64,000 nucleotides of DNA from an uncultured Faecalibacterium sp. (GTDB lineage Bacteria; Bacillota; Clostridia; Oscillospirales; Ruminococcaceae), in NCBI GenBank assembly GCA_934512105.1, contig CAKSWQ010000001.1:62001-126000 (forward strand). Direction: 5' to 3'. The stretch's first letter is position 1, and each line of letters opens with the position of its first letter. The notes beneath the pieces were generated by a model that saw nothing but the letters and a program-made list of their open reading frames with translations, searched no databases and was not told where the DNA came from. Shown piece by piece: positions 34,721 to 43,231 of the stretch. The translations under genes were made by a program, and so were the position numbers.

Positions 34721-34764
34721 TGCTGTACTGGGCAAAACCCATGTACAGCAGTCCTTTTTGTGTC
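34721..34764. terminator. Bidirectional terminator
   Basis: Stem AAAAAGGACTGCTGTAC and GTACAGCAGTCCTTTTT around an inner GGG/CCC; perfect over 17 bp, with a T run on each strand. Confidence 0.85.
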
Positions 34765-34956
34765 AAAAAAAACTGACGGAACTCTTTGCAGCGCACGATA
34801 CCCCGGCCTGCCCATGCCATTCCCGTACAGCAGACAGAGCCGGAATTGCGACACATCGAGTAACTTTATCGACTGCAACCCCCAAAAGGCCCGCCGCAGA
34901 AAGTCCCGTCAGCAAGGTACCGTGCATTCCTGCACAGTACAAAAAAGCAAAGGTAG

Positions 34957-34989
34957 ACAGCCTGCTTACACGCACCGCAGGCTGTTTTT
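34957..34989 (+). terminator. Hairpin-T terminator in the intergenic unit
   Basis: ACAGCCTGC and GCAGGCTGT separated by 11 bases and followed by TTTTTC on the plus strand. Confidence 0.7.
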
Positions 34990-35080
34990 CCATCCAGCAA
35001 CAGAGCTTTTAAAGGAGGTGTTACCCCCCCCCCACCGCAACGTAACCATGTCCGCACGGAAGGCTTCCTTTACTGGGTTC

Positions 35081-35111
35081 AGTATAGCAGAGTTACGCTT
35101 CTGTTGCACAA
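35081..35111 (-). promoter_or_regulatory. Weak minus-strand promoter (TTGTGC-19-TATACT)
   Basis: -35 at 35106-35111, -10 at 35081-35086; the 19-base spacer is long. It would drive the intergenic unit. Confidence 0.35.
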
Positions 35112-35139
35112 AAATTGTCATATTCTGACGGTGCAGATG

Positions 35140-36432
35140 TCATGAATTGTCGGTGGGCACCGCACAGGTAAAGCGGAACCAATTATCCCGGCAGCTCAGA
35201 GTATACTCCGCACCATGGCGCAGCAGCACATCCCGCACATTGGAAAGCCCCATACCGTGGCCTGGCTCCTTGCGGGTGGTGCGGGGCAGCTGGCCGTCCG
35301 GCGGCAGCTCCACGTCCCGCTGCACCCGGTTGCGCACCGAGAGAAGATATTCCTCCTCCGTTTTGCGCACCCGCACATAGACCTCTGGCGGATACGCCTG
35401 CACTGCGGCACAGATGGCGTTATCCAGCAGATTTGCCAGTACAGTGACCATATCCACCCCGGTCAGCGGGAAATCCCGCAGGTCGCAAAGATCAAAATAC
35501 ACGCTTACACCCTGCCGGGCGGCTTCCTCGTACTTGCGGGTCAGGATGGAGTCCAGCAGCGGGTTGTGGGTGTCCATAATGGTGGTACTGGCCGCCACGG
35601 CCTTATCTACACCGGCAATATAGTCCTGCGCACCGGCCACGTCTCCCTGCGCCAACAGGGTGCGCAGGGCGCTGATATGGTTGGTGAACTCGTGGGTCAG
35701 GCGGCGCTGCGCGGTGTAGGAATCCAGCAGAGCCGAAGCCCGCTGCTGCTCCAGCTCGGCCTGAAAATGCAGGCTGCGCCGCTGCATAACCTGATCGTTG
35801 AACATGGCCACGATACACAGGTGTACCATAACAGCCACTGTAAGTCCCACCGTCATCCCCATTGTGGCCATGGTGGCCCGTTTGTTGTTGTCCGTGAGCA
35901 TGAGCAGGATATTCAGTACCACGACCACGCCCGGAAAAAAGCTCATGGTCAGCGCCTGCAAGGGCTCCAGTGCATTGTACCTGCGCCACCTGCTCACAAA
36001 ATAGGCCACAACTGCGCCCACTACCATATTTACCACCGCCATGATGATCAGACAATCGGCGCGCCGGATGACCTGCTGCAGCTCACACTTTTGCACCCAC
36101 GACGTAACATAGCGCACACTGTTTTCGACCAGCAGGCACATGGTACCATTGATCAGGCAGGCGGTAAACTTTTGCCCCGGCGTGCCGCCAAACAGCAGAA
36201 CGGTAACAACCAGAAAAACAATGGTGAGAACCACTGCCATCAGCGTAAAAAAGCCATAGTTGCGCACGACCGAGAGGGTCATCGTGAGCACGGTTATAAC
36301 GCAGGACCACACCAGCGGGTACTTTACCCTGCCCTTGCCAAGATAAGCATATTCCACCATGATAAAACCGACCCATTGGGTCAAGCAGACCCAGTGACCG
36401 TACACATACCAGCGCCAGAATTCTTCATTCAT
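35140..36432 (-). CDS. AgrC-like membrane histidine kinase
   Basis: A 430-aa sensor kinase of the HPK10 type. Five to six hydrophobic segments (to about 210), then the dimerisation helix with H247 (HEFTNH at 247-252), and a GHKL ATPase domain with N box LANLLDNAI and G box GHGMGLSNV. HPK10 sensors often read secreted peptides, but no AgrB or AgrD gene is near. It overlaps the LytTR regulator gene by 8 bases, so the pair is coupled. Confidence 0.9.
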   Translation of the reverse strand: MNEEFWRWYVYGHWVCLTQWVGFIMVEYAYLGKGRVKYPLVWSCVITVLTMTLSVVRNYGFFTLMAVVLTIVFLVVTVLLFGGTPGQKFTACLINGTMCLLVENSVRYVTSWVQKCELQQVIRRADCLIIMAVVNMVVGAVVAYFVSRWRRYNALEPLQALTMSFFPGVVVVLNILLMLTDNNKRATMATMGMTVGLTVAVMVHLCIVAMFNDQVMQRRSLHFQAELEQQRASALLDSYTAQRRLTHEFTNHISALRTLLAQGDVAGAQDYIAGVDKAVAASTTIMDTHNPLLDSILTRKYEEAARQGVSVYFDLCDLRDFPLTGVDMVTVLANLLDNAICAAVQAYPPEVYVRVRKTEEEYLLSVRNRVQRDVELPPDGQLPRTTRKEPGHGMGLSNVRDVLLRHGAEYTLSCRDNWFRFTCAVPTDNS

Positions 36433-37147
36433 CGCCGAACTGCCCCTTCCATTCCAGCCACGCGCTGCGGATCGCCGGAAAATCCTGTCGGCTTGCGTTC
36501 AGCTCTACCCCGCTGCGCAGCTCCACCTTATAGTTGCGGATGGAGCGCACATATTGCAGGTTGACCACATCGCTGCGCCCCACCTGCAAAAAGCCGTTTT
36601 CGTACAGCATGGCGGGCAGGTCTGCGATCTTGCCGTAAAAGGTGCAGATGGGCTGGTGCGGGATATCGCCGTAGACATTGATCTGCCGCAGATCGCTTTC
36701 CAGATAATAGATCTGATCCAGCGGGATCTCGCTGGTGGTGCGGTTGTGGTGCACCTCCAGCGTCTTTTTGGGGTCGGTCATGCCGACAAAGATATCCTCC
36801 AGACAGCTGGGCAGCTGGGCGGCAATATCCCGCTTGAGCAGATAGCGGTAGGCATTGACCGTGTAGCCCTGCGGCGCAAACTCCAGATACGCCGAGATAT
36901 ACACCAGCACGATATCCGGGGCGATCTGCCGCAGTTTGCGCCCCAGTGCAATGCCGTCGGTGGTTTTCAGGTCTACATCCAAAAACGCCAGCTGGTAGCG
37001 CTCCAGCTCCGGGGTGGCAAGCAGCTGCTCGCCGCTGGTGCAGACAGTGCTCTGCACCTGAATTTCCCGGGCGCGGAACCATTCCGAGATATACTCGTCC
37101 ATCTGCGCAGCGAAGGCTGCATCATCGTCACAGACCAGAATGTGCAT
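36425..37147 (-). CDS. LytTR-family response regulator
   Basis: A 240-aa regulator: receiver domain (Asp8/Asp9, phosphoacceptor D57 in FLDVDL) and LytTR DNA-binding domain (about 130-235; VHHNRTTSEIPLDQIYYLES, VGRSDVVNL-YVRSI). ATG 37147 has AGGAGG nine bases upstream. LytTR proteins often control virulence, cell surface or peptide-production genes; targets are not visible here. It pairs with the overlapping AgrC-like kinase. Confidence 0.92.
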   Translation of the reverse strand: MHILVCDDDAAFAAQMDEYISEWFRAREIQVQSTVCTSGEQLLATPELERYQLAFLDVDLKTTDGIALGRKLRQIAPDIVLVYISAYLEFAPQGYTVNAYRYLLKRDIAAQLPSCLEDIFVGMTDPKKTLEVHHNRTTSEIPLDQIYYLESDLRQINVYGDIPHQPICTFYGKIADLPAMLYENGFLQVGRSDVVNLQYVRSIRNYKVELRSGVELNASRQDFPAIRSAWLEWKGQFGDE

Positions 37148-37171
37148 GGGGTGTTTCCTCCTTTTTGAATA

Positions 37172-37224
37172 CAAAAAAGCATATAGCAGTGTCCCCCGCC
37201 GGGAGAAGCACCCTATATGCTTTT
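37172..37224 (-). terminator. Terminator of the SNF transporter unit, overlapped by the next promoter
   Basis: Twelve-bp stem AAAAGCATATAG/CTATATGCTTTT and a T run on the minus strand. Its first arm lies across the predicted transcript start of the LytTR operon, so it should stop read-through from the transporter but not RNA started at the new promoter. Confidence 0.75.
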
Positions 37225-37253
37225 ATATTACACTTGTCCCGCCCGTTCGTCAA
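37225..37253 (-). promoter_or_regulatory. Promoter of the LytTR-AgrC operon (TTGACG-17-TAATAT)
   Basis: Minus-strand -35 at 37248-37253, -10 at 37225-37230, spacer 17. Confidence 0.8.
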
Positions 37254-37281
37254 TCAAAGACGGAGCAGACGCCGGGATCTC

Positions 37282-38652
37282 TTATGCAAGGAATTTGTCG
37301 TAGAGGCCAAACGCAAAGATGAACACCACGATGAGCGGCAGCACATAGGTCAGGTAGCCGCGCATCCAGTCCTGCACCTTGAGCCCCTCGCCGGTGTTGA
37401 CCTCTTTTTTGTAGTTCTGCCAGCCCCAGCCGTAGCGGGTAACGCAGAACAGCAGATACACCAAGCTGCCCAGCGGCAGGAACAGGTTGCTGACCAGAAA
37501 ATCCTCTACATCCAGCACAGCGCCGCCGAACACTGCAAAGCCATCCCATGCCCACAGGTTATAGCCCAGCACACAGGGCATGGACAGAAGGATGATGAGC
37601 ACAAGGTTCACCAGACTGGACTTTTTGCGGCTGCAGCCGGTCAGTTCCATACCGCAGCAGATAATATTTTCAAACACAGCCAGCACGGTGGACATGGCTG
37701 CAAAGGCCATGAACAAAAAGAACAGGCTGCCCCACAGTCGCCCCATGGACATATTGGCAAAGATGTTGGGCAAGGTGATAAAGATGAGGCTGGGGCCGCT
37801 GGTCTGGTCCACATGGTAGGTAAAGCAGGCCGGGAAGATGATCAGACCGGCGGTGATGGCTACAAAGGTATCCAGCACCACGATGCGGACAGACTCGCCC
37901 AGCAGGGAGTGCTCCTTGCCGATATAGCTGCCAAAGATGGACATGGCACCGATGCCAAGGCTCAGGGTGAAGAAGGCCTGATTCATCGCGGAGACCAGCG
38001 TGTTGACCACGCCTACCTCCTGCATCCGGGCAAAGTCCGGCACAAGGAAGAAGGAAAGGCCTTCCCTTGCCCCGGGCATGAACAGACTGTTGACAGCCAG
38101 CACCACCATAATGAGGAGCAGAGCGATCATCATACCCTTGGTCACGCGCTCCAGACCACTTTGCAGACCCTTGGCGCACACCAGAATACCCACTACCACC
38201 ACGAATACCATCCAGAAGGTCATGGTGGCAGGGCTGGCCAGCATTTCAGTAAATTTCCCTGCCACCTGTTCGGCGTTCAGCCCCGCTAGCTTTCCGGCGG
38301 CGGTCATGTAGAAATAGTGCAGCATCCAGCCCGCCACGGTGGTGTAGAACATCATCAGCAGATAGCAGCCGATCAAGGTGAAATAGCCGTGGATGTGCCA
38401 CTTTTGCCCCGGCTTTTCCAGTGCCTGATACGCCCGCACCGGGCTTTTTCGGGAGGCACGTCCCACGGCAAACTCCATGGTCATGATGGGCAGCCCCAGA
38501 ATGACCAGAAAGATCAGGTAAAACAGCACAAAGGCACCGCCGCCGCCCTGCCCGGCAATATACGGGAATTTCCACACATTGCCGATGCCGATGGCACAGC
38601 CCGCAGAAAGCAGAATGAAGCCCAGACGGGATTTCAGAGTTTCTCGTTCCAT
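37282..38652 (-). CDS. Sodium-dependent neurotransmitter-symporter family (SNF/NSS) transporter
   Basis: A 456-aa membrane protein with 11-12 segments. The NSS start is clear: LGFILLSAGCAIGIGNVWKFPY, the substrate/sodium site in segment 1, then GGGGAFVLFYL and unwound segment 6 (FTLSLGIGAMSIFGSY). Bacterial relatives bring in amino acids with sodium; the substrate is not predictable. It follows rluB by 14 bases. Confidence 0.93.
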   Translation of the reverse strand: MERETLKSRLGFILLSAGCAIGIGNVWKFPYIAGQGGGGAFVLFYLIFLVILGLPIMTMEFAVGRASRKSPVRAYQALEKPGQKWHIHGYFTLIGCYLLMMFYTTVAGWMLHYFYMTAAGKLAGLNAEQVAGKFTEMLASPATMTFWMVFVVVVGILVCAKGLQSGLERVTKGMMIALLLIMVVLAVNSLFMPGAREGLSFFLVPDFARMQEVGVVNTLVSAMNQAFFTLSLGIGAMSIFGSYIGKEHSLLGESVRIVVLDTFVAITAGLIIFPACFTYHVDQTSGPSLIFITLPNIFANMSMGRLWGSLFFLFMAFAAMSTVLAVFENIICCGMELTGCSRKKSSLVNLVLIILLSMPCVLGYNLWAWDGFAVFGGAVLDVEDFLVSNLFLPLGSLVYLLFCVTRYGWGWQNYKKEVNTGEGLKVQDWMRGYLTYVLPLIVVFIFAFGLYDKFLA

Positions 38653-38666
38653 GATTCGATAACTCC

Positions 38667-39494
38667 TTACTTCTGCTTCCGGGGTGCGTTTTTGCCCACA
38701 GGGCCGCGGGGACGGCGCTCGGCAGCCTTAGACTGCTGGGCAGCAGAGCGGGTCTGTGCACGGCCCTTAACGGCTGCAGCACGCAGAGCGTTCACCTCGG
38801 CCTTGGTCAGCTCACGGTAGGTACCGGGCTTGAGCATGCCCAGCTTGACCACGCCCTCGGCGTTGCGCTTCAGGCGCACCACCTCAAGACCCACACTCTC
38901 GCACATCCGGCGAATTTCGCGGTTCTTGCCCTCCTTCAGGGTCATTTCCATCACGGTGCGGCCGGGCTCGTCGGTGACCACGTTGATGGCACAGGGCATG
39001 GTCTTGGTGCCGTCGTCCAGCACAACGCCGCTGCTCAGCTTGAGGATGGTAGCCTCGTCGGCGCGGGGCTGCACGGTAACGCGGTACAGCTTGGAGATGC
39101 CGCCGGACGGATGGGTGACGGCCTGCGCAAAGGCACCGTCGTTGGTCATCAGCAGCAGACCCTCGCTGTCCTTATCCAAGCGGCCTACCGGATACAGGCG
39201 GGCGGGAATATCGCTGACAAGATCCATCACGGTCTTGCGGCCCAGTTCGTCGCTGGCGGTGGTCACATAGCCACGGGGCTTGTACAGTGCCAGATAATAC
39301 AGCTGCTGGTTTTTCTGGATGTAGATGCGCTCGTCATCCACATGGAGCACGTCACGGTTGGGGTCCATCTTGTCGCCCACCTTGACCGGGTGGCCGTTCA
39401 CCTTGACGCGGCCCTCGGCAATGATCTGCTCGGCGGCGCGGCGGGAGCACAAACCCTGCTCGGCCATGATCTTCTGAATACGTTCTTCTGCCAT
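38667..39494 (-). CDS. rluB: Ribosomal large-subunit pseudouridine synthase, RluB/RsuA family
   Basis: A 275-aa pseudouridine synthase. Residues 1-60 are an S4 RNA-binding domain (RIQKIMAEQGLCSRRAAEQII); the catalytic Asp lies in PVGRLDKDSEG, and KEGKNREIRRM is motif III. The C-terminus (from about 240) is a basic tail rich in Arg, Lys and Pro. AAGGAG precedes ATG 39494. ScpA-ScpB-RluB neighbourhood is usual. RsuA versus RluB is judged from context. Confidence 0.9.
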   Translation of the reverse strand: MAEERIQKIMAEQGLCSRRAAEQIIAEGRVKVNGHPVKVGDKMDPNRDVLHVDDERIYIQKNQQLYYLALYKPRGYVTTASDELGRKTVMDLVSDIPARLYPVGRLDKDSEGLLLMTNDGAFAQAVTHPSGGISKLYRVTVQPRADEATILKLSSGVVLDDGTKTMPCAINVVTDEPGRTVMEMTLKEGKNREIRRMCESVGLEVVRLKRNAEGVVKLGMLKPGTYRELTKAEVNALRAAAVKGRAQTRSAAQQSKAAERRPRGPVGKNAPRKQK

Positions 39495-39530
39495 AATATT
39501 ACTCCTTGTGCGCCTCACGGCGCTCAAAAC

Positions 39531-39567
39531 GCGCACCGCTCCCCTGCTTTTGCGGGGCACGGTGCGC
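39531..39567 (-). terminator. Hairpin upstream of rluB
   Basis: GCGCACCG/CGGTGCGC with inner CCCCGC/GCAGGGG pairing, followed by GTTTTG on the minus strand; a terminator or leader structure between gerW and rluB. Confidence 0.55.
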
Positions 39568-39578
39568 GGCTATATAAA

Positions 39579-39601
39579 CCGCAGACCAGAAAGGTCTGCG
39601 G
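39579..39601 (-). terminator. Hairpin after gerW
   Basis: Nine-bp stem CCGCAGACC/GGTCTGCGG with a 5-base loop, followed by TTTATAT on the minus strand. Confidence 0.6.
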
Positions 39602-39625
39602 CTGCGGCTTGGTTATTCTAAAAAG

Positions 39626-40030
39626 TTACTCTGCCTTGGACTCCTCTGCGGGTGCCTTGCCGTCCTTTTTGACCAGAGCGGTAAGCTTTTCCACCAGCTC
39701 GGGCAGCATGGTCAGGGCACGGTCGATGCTATTGGAGCTATCCGACAGCTGGATGGTGCGCACGCAGCCGTCCTTGATGACCAGAAATGCCACCGGCTGG
39801 ATATTGACACCGGCACCGGAGCCGCCGCCGAACAGATCCTTGTTGGCAGCATTCTTGCCATTAAAATCGGTACCGCCGGAAGCAAAACCAAAACTCACCT
39901 TGGACACCGGCAGGATGGTGATGCCGTCCTCGGTGGTGATGGGCTTGCCGATAATGGTGTTGGAATCCACCATCTGGTGGATCTTTTCCATCGTAACGTT
40001 CATCAGACCCTGAATAGGATGCTCTGCCAT
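39626..40030 (-). CDS. GerW/YtfJ-family sporulation-associated protein
   Basis: A 134-aa GerW-family protein: HPIQGLMNVTMEKIHQMVDSN, then GITILPVSKVSFGFASGG, a Gly-rich loop (GGGSGAG) and GVNIQPVAFLVI. YtfJ is needed for germination in Bacillus, but the family also occurs in organisms that do not make spores; its role here is open. AAGGAG precedes the start. It follows the DUF2953 gene by 78 bases. Confidence 0.88.
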   Translation of the reverse strand: MAEHPIQGLMNVTMEKIHQMVDSNTIIGKPITTEDGITILPVSKVSFGFASGGTDFNGKNAANKDLFGGGSGAGVNIQPVAFLVIKDGCVRTIQLSDSSNSIDRALTMLPELVEKLTALVKKDGKAPAEESKAE

Positions 40031-40108
40031 AAAACAACTCTCCTTTATTCATCCGTGCAGGCAGTCGCCCGCCGGAAAGCATTCTGATATAGGTTTAGTG
40101 TATCATCT

Positions 40109-40837
40109 TCAAATAAAAATGTCCAATACTTTTTTGCGCCAGAACTCGTACAGCACCCGCACAGCGGCGATGACGATGAACAGTGCCTGTGCGCTGACCC
40201 GGAAGGATACCCTATCCTGTACGGTAGGCTGGGCACTGCCGAAGTCCGGCAGAACACGCAGCTGGTCAAATTCCAGAAAGAAGAAATGGTCCAGCACGCC
40301 AAGGGTCGGGTACAGCCATGCCTGCAGCTTGCCGTAATTGCGGGCAGCTGCGGCGGGGTCCTCACCGCGCACGCCAAGGCAGACCGAGATCTTTGTAAAG
40401 CGGATAGCGCCAAACACCGCCCGCAGCAACGTGCCCACGCCCCGCAGCATGGTGCAGATCACATCCAGCGTGATCTTTGCCTTTTGGCGGGGCGGCTTTT
40501 CGGCTTTGGGCTTTGCGGGCTGCGCGGCCTTTTTTTCAGCTTTTTTGCGCTTGCGCTCTGCACGCCATGCGCAGAATTTTGCTTTCAGCCTGCCGGTAAA
40601 GCCCTTAGGCTCCTCCGGCTGGGCTGGAGGAGTCGGCTTTGGGTATTGGAACACCGGAAAGGTGATGCCCAGCGCCCCGGCTTTTACGGTAAGCGTATCG
40701 TTTTGCCAGCAGACGTCTGCGCAGAAGGGGCACAGCAGTAACAGCGCCGCCAGCACCAACAAAATCAGCAGCAGGATGCCCACCACCTTGAGGATGAACA
40801 GCAGACAAGCGCCCACTGCGGAAAGAACCATACCCAT
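40109..40837 (-). CDS. DUF2953 membrane-anchored protein
   Basis: A 242-aa protein with one long N-terminal hydrophobic segment (about 12-38), a Lys/Ala/Pro-rich charged linker (about 85-120) and a C-terminal region matching DUF2953 (TKISVCLGVRGEDPAAAARNYG). The domain often lies next to GerW/YtfJ, as here, which suggests a linked membrane role. Function is unknown. It starts 3 bases after scpB. Confidence 0.8.
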   Translation of the reverse strand: MGMVLSAVGACLLFILKVVGILLLILLVLAALLLLCPFCADVCWQNDTLTVKAGALGITFPVFQYPKPTPPAQPEEPKGFTGRLKAKFCAWRAERKRKKAEKKAAQPAKPKAEKPPRQKAKITLDVICTMLRGVGTLLRAVFGAIRFTKISVCLGVRGEDPAAAARNYGKLQAWLYPTLGVLDHFFFLEFDQLRVLPDFGSAQPTVQDRVSFRVSAQALFIVIAAVRVLYEFWRKKVLDIFI

Positions 40838-40840
40838 GGG

Positions 40841-41386
40841 TCAACCCTCACTTTCGGTCGGATCATCTGCCGGTGCTTCGTTGTGCACCGGCGGCAGGTC
40901 TGCCAGACTGGACAGACCGAACACACGCAAAAATGTATCGGTGGTACAGAAGCTGACCGGACGACCCGGCAGATCCAGACGCCCGGCTTCCTCGATCAGC
41001 CCCTTTTCCAGCAGACCGGACACGCTGGAGGAGGAATCCACGCCGCGCACCTGCTCAATAAAGGCGCGGGACACCGGCTGGTTATAGGCGATGACGGTCA
41101 AAGTCTCCATGGCCGCAGGGCCAAGCGGTACGGCGCGGCGGCTGTCCAGCACGCGGCGCACACAGTCTGCCCACTGGGTCTTGGTGGCCAGCTGCCACCG
41201 GGTATTCAGATGCAGCAGACACAGGCCGCTGTCCTCCCGCTGGTAGCGGGTGTGCAGGGTCTCCAGTGCAGCATCCACGCTGGACTGGGGCAGCTGCACC
41301 GCCTGTGCCAGCTTATCGGCACCTATGGGGTCGCCGCAGGCAAAAAGCATGGCCTCCACGGCGGCAAGGGTTTGTTTCTGGTTCAT
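40841..41386 (-). CDS. scpB: Chromosome segregation and condensation protein ScpB
   Basis: Kleisin-interacting subunit of the Smc complex (181 aa). Tandem winged helices, with AMLFACGDPIGADKLAQ at the start and ETLTVIAYNQPVSRAFIEQVRGV in the second. Overlaps scpA by 4 bases. Confidence 0.95.
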   Translation of the reverse strand: MNQKQTLAAVEAMLFACGDPIGADKLAQAVQLPQSSVDAALETLHTRYQREDSGLCLLHLNTRWQLATKTQWADCVRRVLDSRRAVPLGPAAMETLTVIAYNQPVSRAFIEQVRGVDSSSSVSGLLEKGLIEEAGRLDLPGRPVSFCTTDTFLRVFGLSSLADLPPVHNEAPADDPTESEG

Positions 41387-42105
41387 GGATTCTCCTTACT
41401 GCGTTCCGGGCGGGTACGGCGCATGGTCAGTTCTCCCCGGTCGTCCAGCGCGATGCGTCCGCCGCGCACCAGCTCCAGCAGCGCCAGAAAGGTAGCTACG
41501 TTGGTGCTGCGGCTCTGATTGCGGGAAAACAGCTGCTCCATCTTTGCCACGGTGCCGCCCAGCATCCGGCGCAGGATGTACACCACCCGGCTGGTGACCG
41601 ATACCATAGGCGCGGTGACCAGCGGCTCAAACTGCTGCTGGGTGGGCACGCGGCGGGTCCTGGTGCGGCCTGCCAGCGCCTGCCAGTAGTCCGCCAGGAT
41701 CTGCGGGGCGTGGTGCAGCGCGTAGGTGTTGTCCCACTCCATCTCCATGGGGCGGCGCACGAACACCGGGGCGGCCTCCCCTTTTGCGCGCAGCAACTCT
41801 GCCATGCGGCGGCACTGGTCGTACTCGATGAGCTGGCCGGTGAGTTCCTGCTTCATACGCTCGCCCTCTTCGCTGCGGGGCAGCAGCAGAAAGCTTTTCA
41901 TTTCCACCAGATGCGCCGCCATTTCAATGAAGGCGCTGGCGGTCTCGGGGTCAGGGTCGGCCTGCTCCACGGTGCGGGTGTACTGGTCGATGAGCTGCAA
42001 AATAGGAATATTGTGCAGGTCCATTTTATGTTTGGCCACCAGCGCCAGCAATAATTCCAGCGGGCCGTCAAAATCTTCCAGATGGAAGGTCAATTCTTCT
42101 GCCAC
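41383..42105 (-). CDS. scpA: Segregation and condensation protein ScpA (kleisin)
   Basis: Kleisin that bridges the Smc heads (240 aa). The N-terminus carries the family mark FHLEDFDGPLELLLALV and AAHLVEMKSFLLLP; the C-terminal winged helix contains the FLALLELVR stretch. It begins with GTG directly after the stop of the M50 gene and ends in scpB. Length is normal. Confidence 0.95.
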   Translation of the reverse strand: MAEELTFHLEDFDGPLELLLALVAKHKMDLHNIPILQLIDQYTRTVEQADPDPETASAFIEMAAHLVEMKSFLLLPRSEEGERMKQELTGQLIEYDQCRRMAELLRAKGEAAPVFVRRPMEMEWDNTYALHHAPQILADYWQALAGRTRTRRVPTQQQFEPLVTAPMVSVTSRVVYILRRMLGGTVAKMEQLFSRNQSRSTNVATFLALLELVRGGRIALDDRGELTMRRTRPERSKENP

Positions 42106-42780
42106 TCAGATCACCGCCCCAAGGCTGCTGGCATAAACGGCGTAGGCGATCTTATCGATATACCCGGTGCCCGCGCCCAAAAGCGACCACACCACGTTGT
42201 TCAGGTAGTACAGCGGCGTATCCAGAAAGCCGCCCCACACCGCTGCCAGCATGACGATCATGATATATTTTTCGTACCGCATCAGGCCAAAGTAGATGCG
42301 CTGCGGCAGCACCACCAGCAGAATGCGGCTGCCGTCCAGCGGCGGCACGGGGATCAGGTTGAACACCGCAAGGCTGACGTTCATCAGCACCAGATAGCGC
42401 AGGAACATGGCAATATAAATGGTGGCGTTATTGACCGGTGCCCAGTAGTACATCACCTTCCACGCCACCATGCCAAGGTAGGCCAGCACAAGGTTTGCCA
42501 CAGGGCCTGCCAGCGCCGTGAGCGCCATGCCCCACTTGGGGTTTTTGAAGTTGCGGGGATTGGTGGTCACAGGCTTTGCCCAGCCCACGCCCGCAAACAC
42601 CATGCACAGCGTGCCCAGCAGGTCAAAGTGGGCAAAGGGATTCAGCGAAAGACGCCCCTCGCGTTTGGCAGTGGCATCGCCCAGCAGCCATGCTGCCAGC
42701 GCGTGTCCGGCCTCGTGGAACGGGATGGCCACCAGCGCCACCAGTGCGCGGATGATATAATAGGTTGCCTGTGCGGTCAT
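42106..42780 (-). CDS. Site-2 protease family (M50) membrane metallopeptidase
   Basis: A 224-aa membrane protease with HEAGH zinc motif near 22-26 and the third ligand in NLIPVPPLDG; about six hydrophobic segments. It belongs to the YwhC-type group of M50 without a PDZ domain. Its position before scpA is conserved in Firmicutes. Substrate unknown. ATG 42780 has AGGAG upstream. Confidence 0.9.
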   Translation of the reverse strand: MTAQATYYIIRALVALVAIPFHEAGHALAAWLLGDATAKREGRLSLNPFAHFDLLGTLCMVFAGVGWAKPVTTNPRNFKNPKWGMALTALAGPVANLVLAYLGMVAWKVMYYWAPVNNATIYIAMFLRYLVLMNVSLAVFNLIPVPPLDGSRILLVVLPQRIYFGLMRYEKYIMIVMLAAVWGGFLDTPLYYLNNVVWSLLGAGTGYIDKIAYAVYASSLGAVI

Positions 42781-42813
42781 GTAAATCTCCTGTCGTAACA
42801 AATTTCTTTCTTT

Positions 42814-42842
42814 ATAATACTATTTTTTTGTGCCCTGCACAA
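42814..42842 (-). promoter_or_regulatory. Promoter of the M50-scpAB operon (TTGTGC-17-TATTAT)
   Basis: Minus-strand -35 at 42837-42842, -10 at 42814-42819, spacer 17; divergent from rpmB. Confidence 0.6.
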
Positions 42843-42892
42843 GCCCCACAGCACCGGGAATGCAAAAAGCTGCAAGAATTTTTAAAAAAGGC

Positions 42893-42921
42893 TTGCTTTT
42901 TCTCTGCATCTCTGGTAAAAT
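42893..42921 (+). promoter_or_regulatory. Promoter of rpmB (TTGCTT-17-TAAAAT)
   Basis: Plus-strand -35 at 42893-42898, extended -10 (TGG before it) at 42916-42921, spacer 17. Confidence 0.8.
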
Positions 42922-42973
42922 AGTCAAGCTGATTATTTTGATTCCATACTTCACTCTAGGAGGTGCAATTACC

Positions 42974-43162
42974 ATGGCTAAGTGTGAATGCTGCGGCAAG
43001 GGTGTTACCTTTGGTATTAAGGTCTCTCACTCTCATCGCCGTTCCAACCGTACCTGGAAGCCGAATGTCCGTCGTGTCAAGGCGGTCGTGGAGGGCTCTC
43101 CCAAGTATGTCTACGCATGCTCCCGTTGCCTGCGCGCTGGCAAAGTTACCCGCGCTGTCTAA
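42974..43162 (+). CDS. rpmB: 50S ribosomal protein bL28, zinc-binding form
   Basis: A 62-aa L28 with CECC near the start and CSRC near the end, the four-cysteine (C+) form that binds zinc. HSHRRSNRTWKPN is the core. AGGAGG lies 9 bases before ATG 42974; codons further upstream are not L28-like. Confidence 0.97.
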   Translation: MAKCECCGKGVTFGIKVSHSHRRSNRTWKPNVRRVKAVVEGSPKYVYACSRCLRAGKVTRAV

Positions 43163-43174
43163 TTTGGTGTATGT

Positions 43175-43208
43175 GGCCGGTCACTTTGTCGAGTGGCCGG
43201 CTTTTTTA
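43175..43208 (+). terminator. Terminator of rpmB
   Basis: GGCCGG/CCGGC with inner CACT/AGTG and T6. It is 12 bases after the stop. Confidence 0.85.
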
Positions 43209-43231
43209 TTTGCCGCAAGGAGAGGAATAAA

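Larger units (their letters stand above)
34573..35139. other. 567-base intergenic region with hairpins and a C10 tract
   Basis: No confident gene. It holds a bidirectional terminator (34721-34764), a plus-strand hairpin-T element (34957-34985), a run of ten C at 35024-35033, and a weak minus-strand promoter (TTGTGC-19-TATACT). On the minus strand a 76-codon frame (34763-34993) with a hydrophobic middle runs from just inside that promoter to the terminator but lacks a ribosome site. The region reads like a small transcription unit of RNA or a tiny protein. Confidence 0.5.

Noticed and set aside
34763..34993. 76-codon minus-strand gene in the intergenic unit
   Set aside because: No ribosome site and no recognisable family; described only as part of the region.
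35011..35050. Short plus-strand gene after AAAGGAGGTG with ATG 35048
   Set aside because: The ribosome-like sequence is 27 bases from the ATG, too far, and the frame is short without family.
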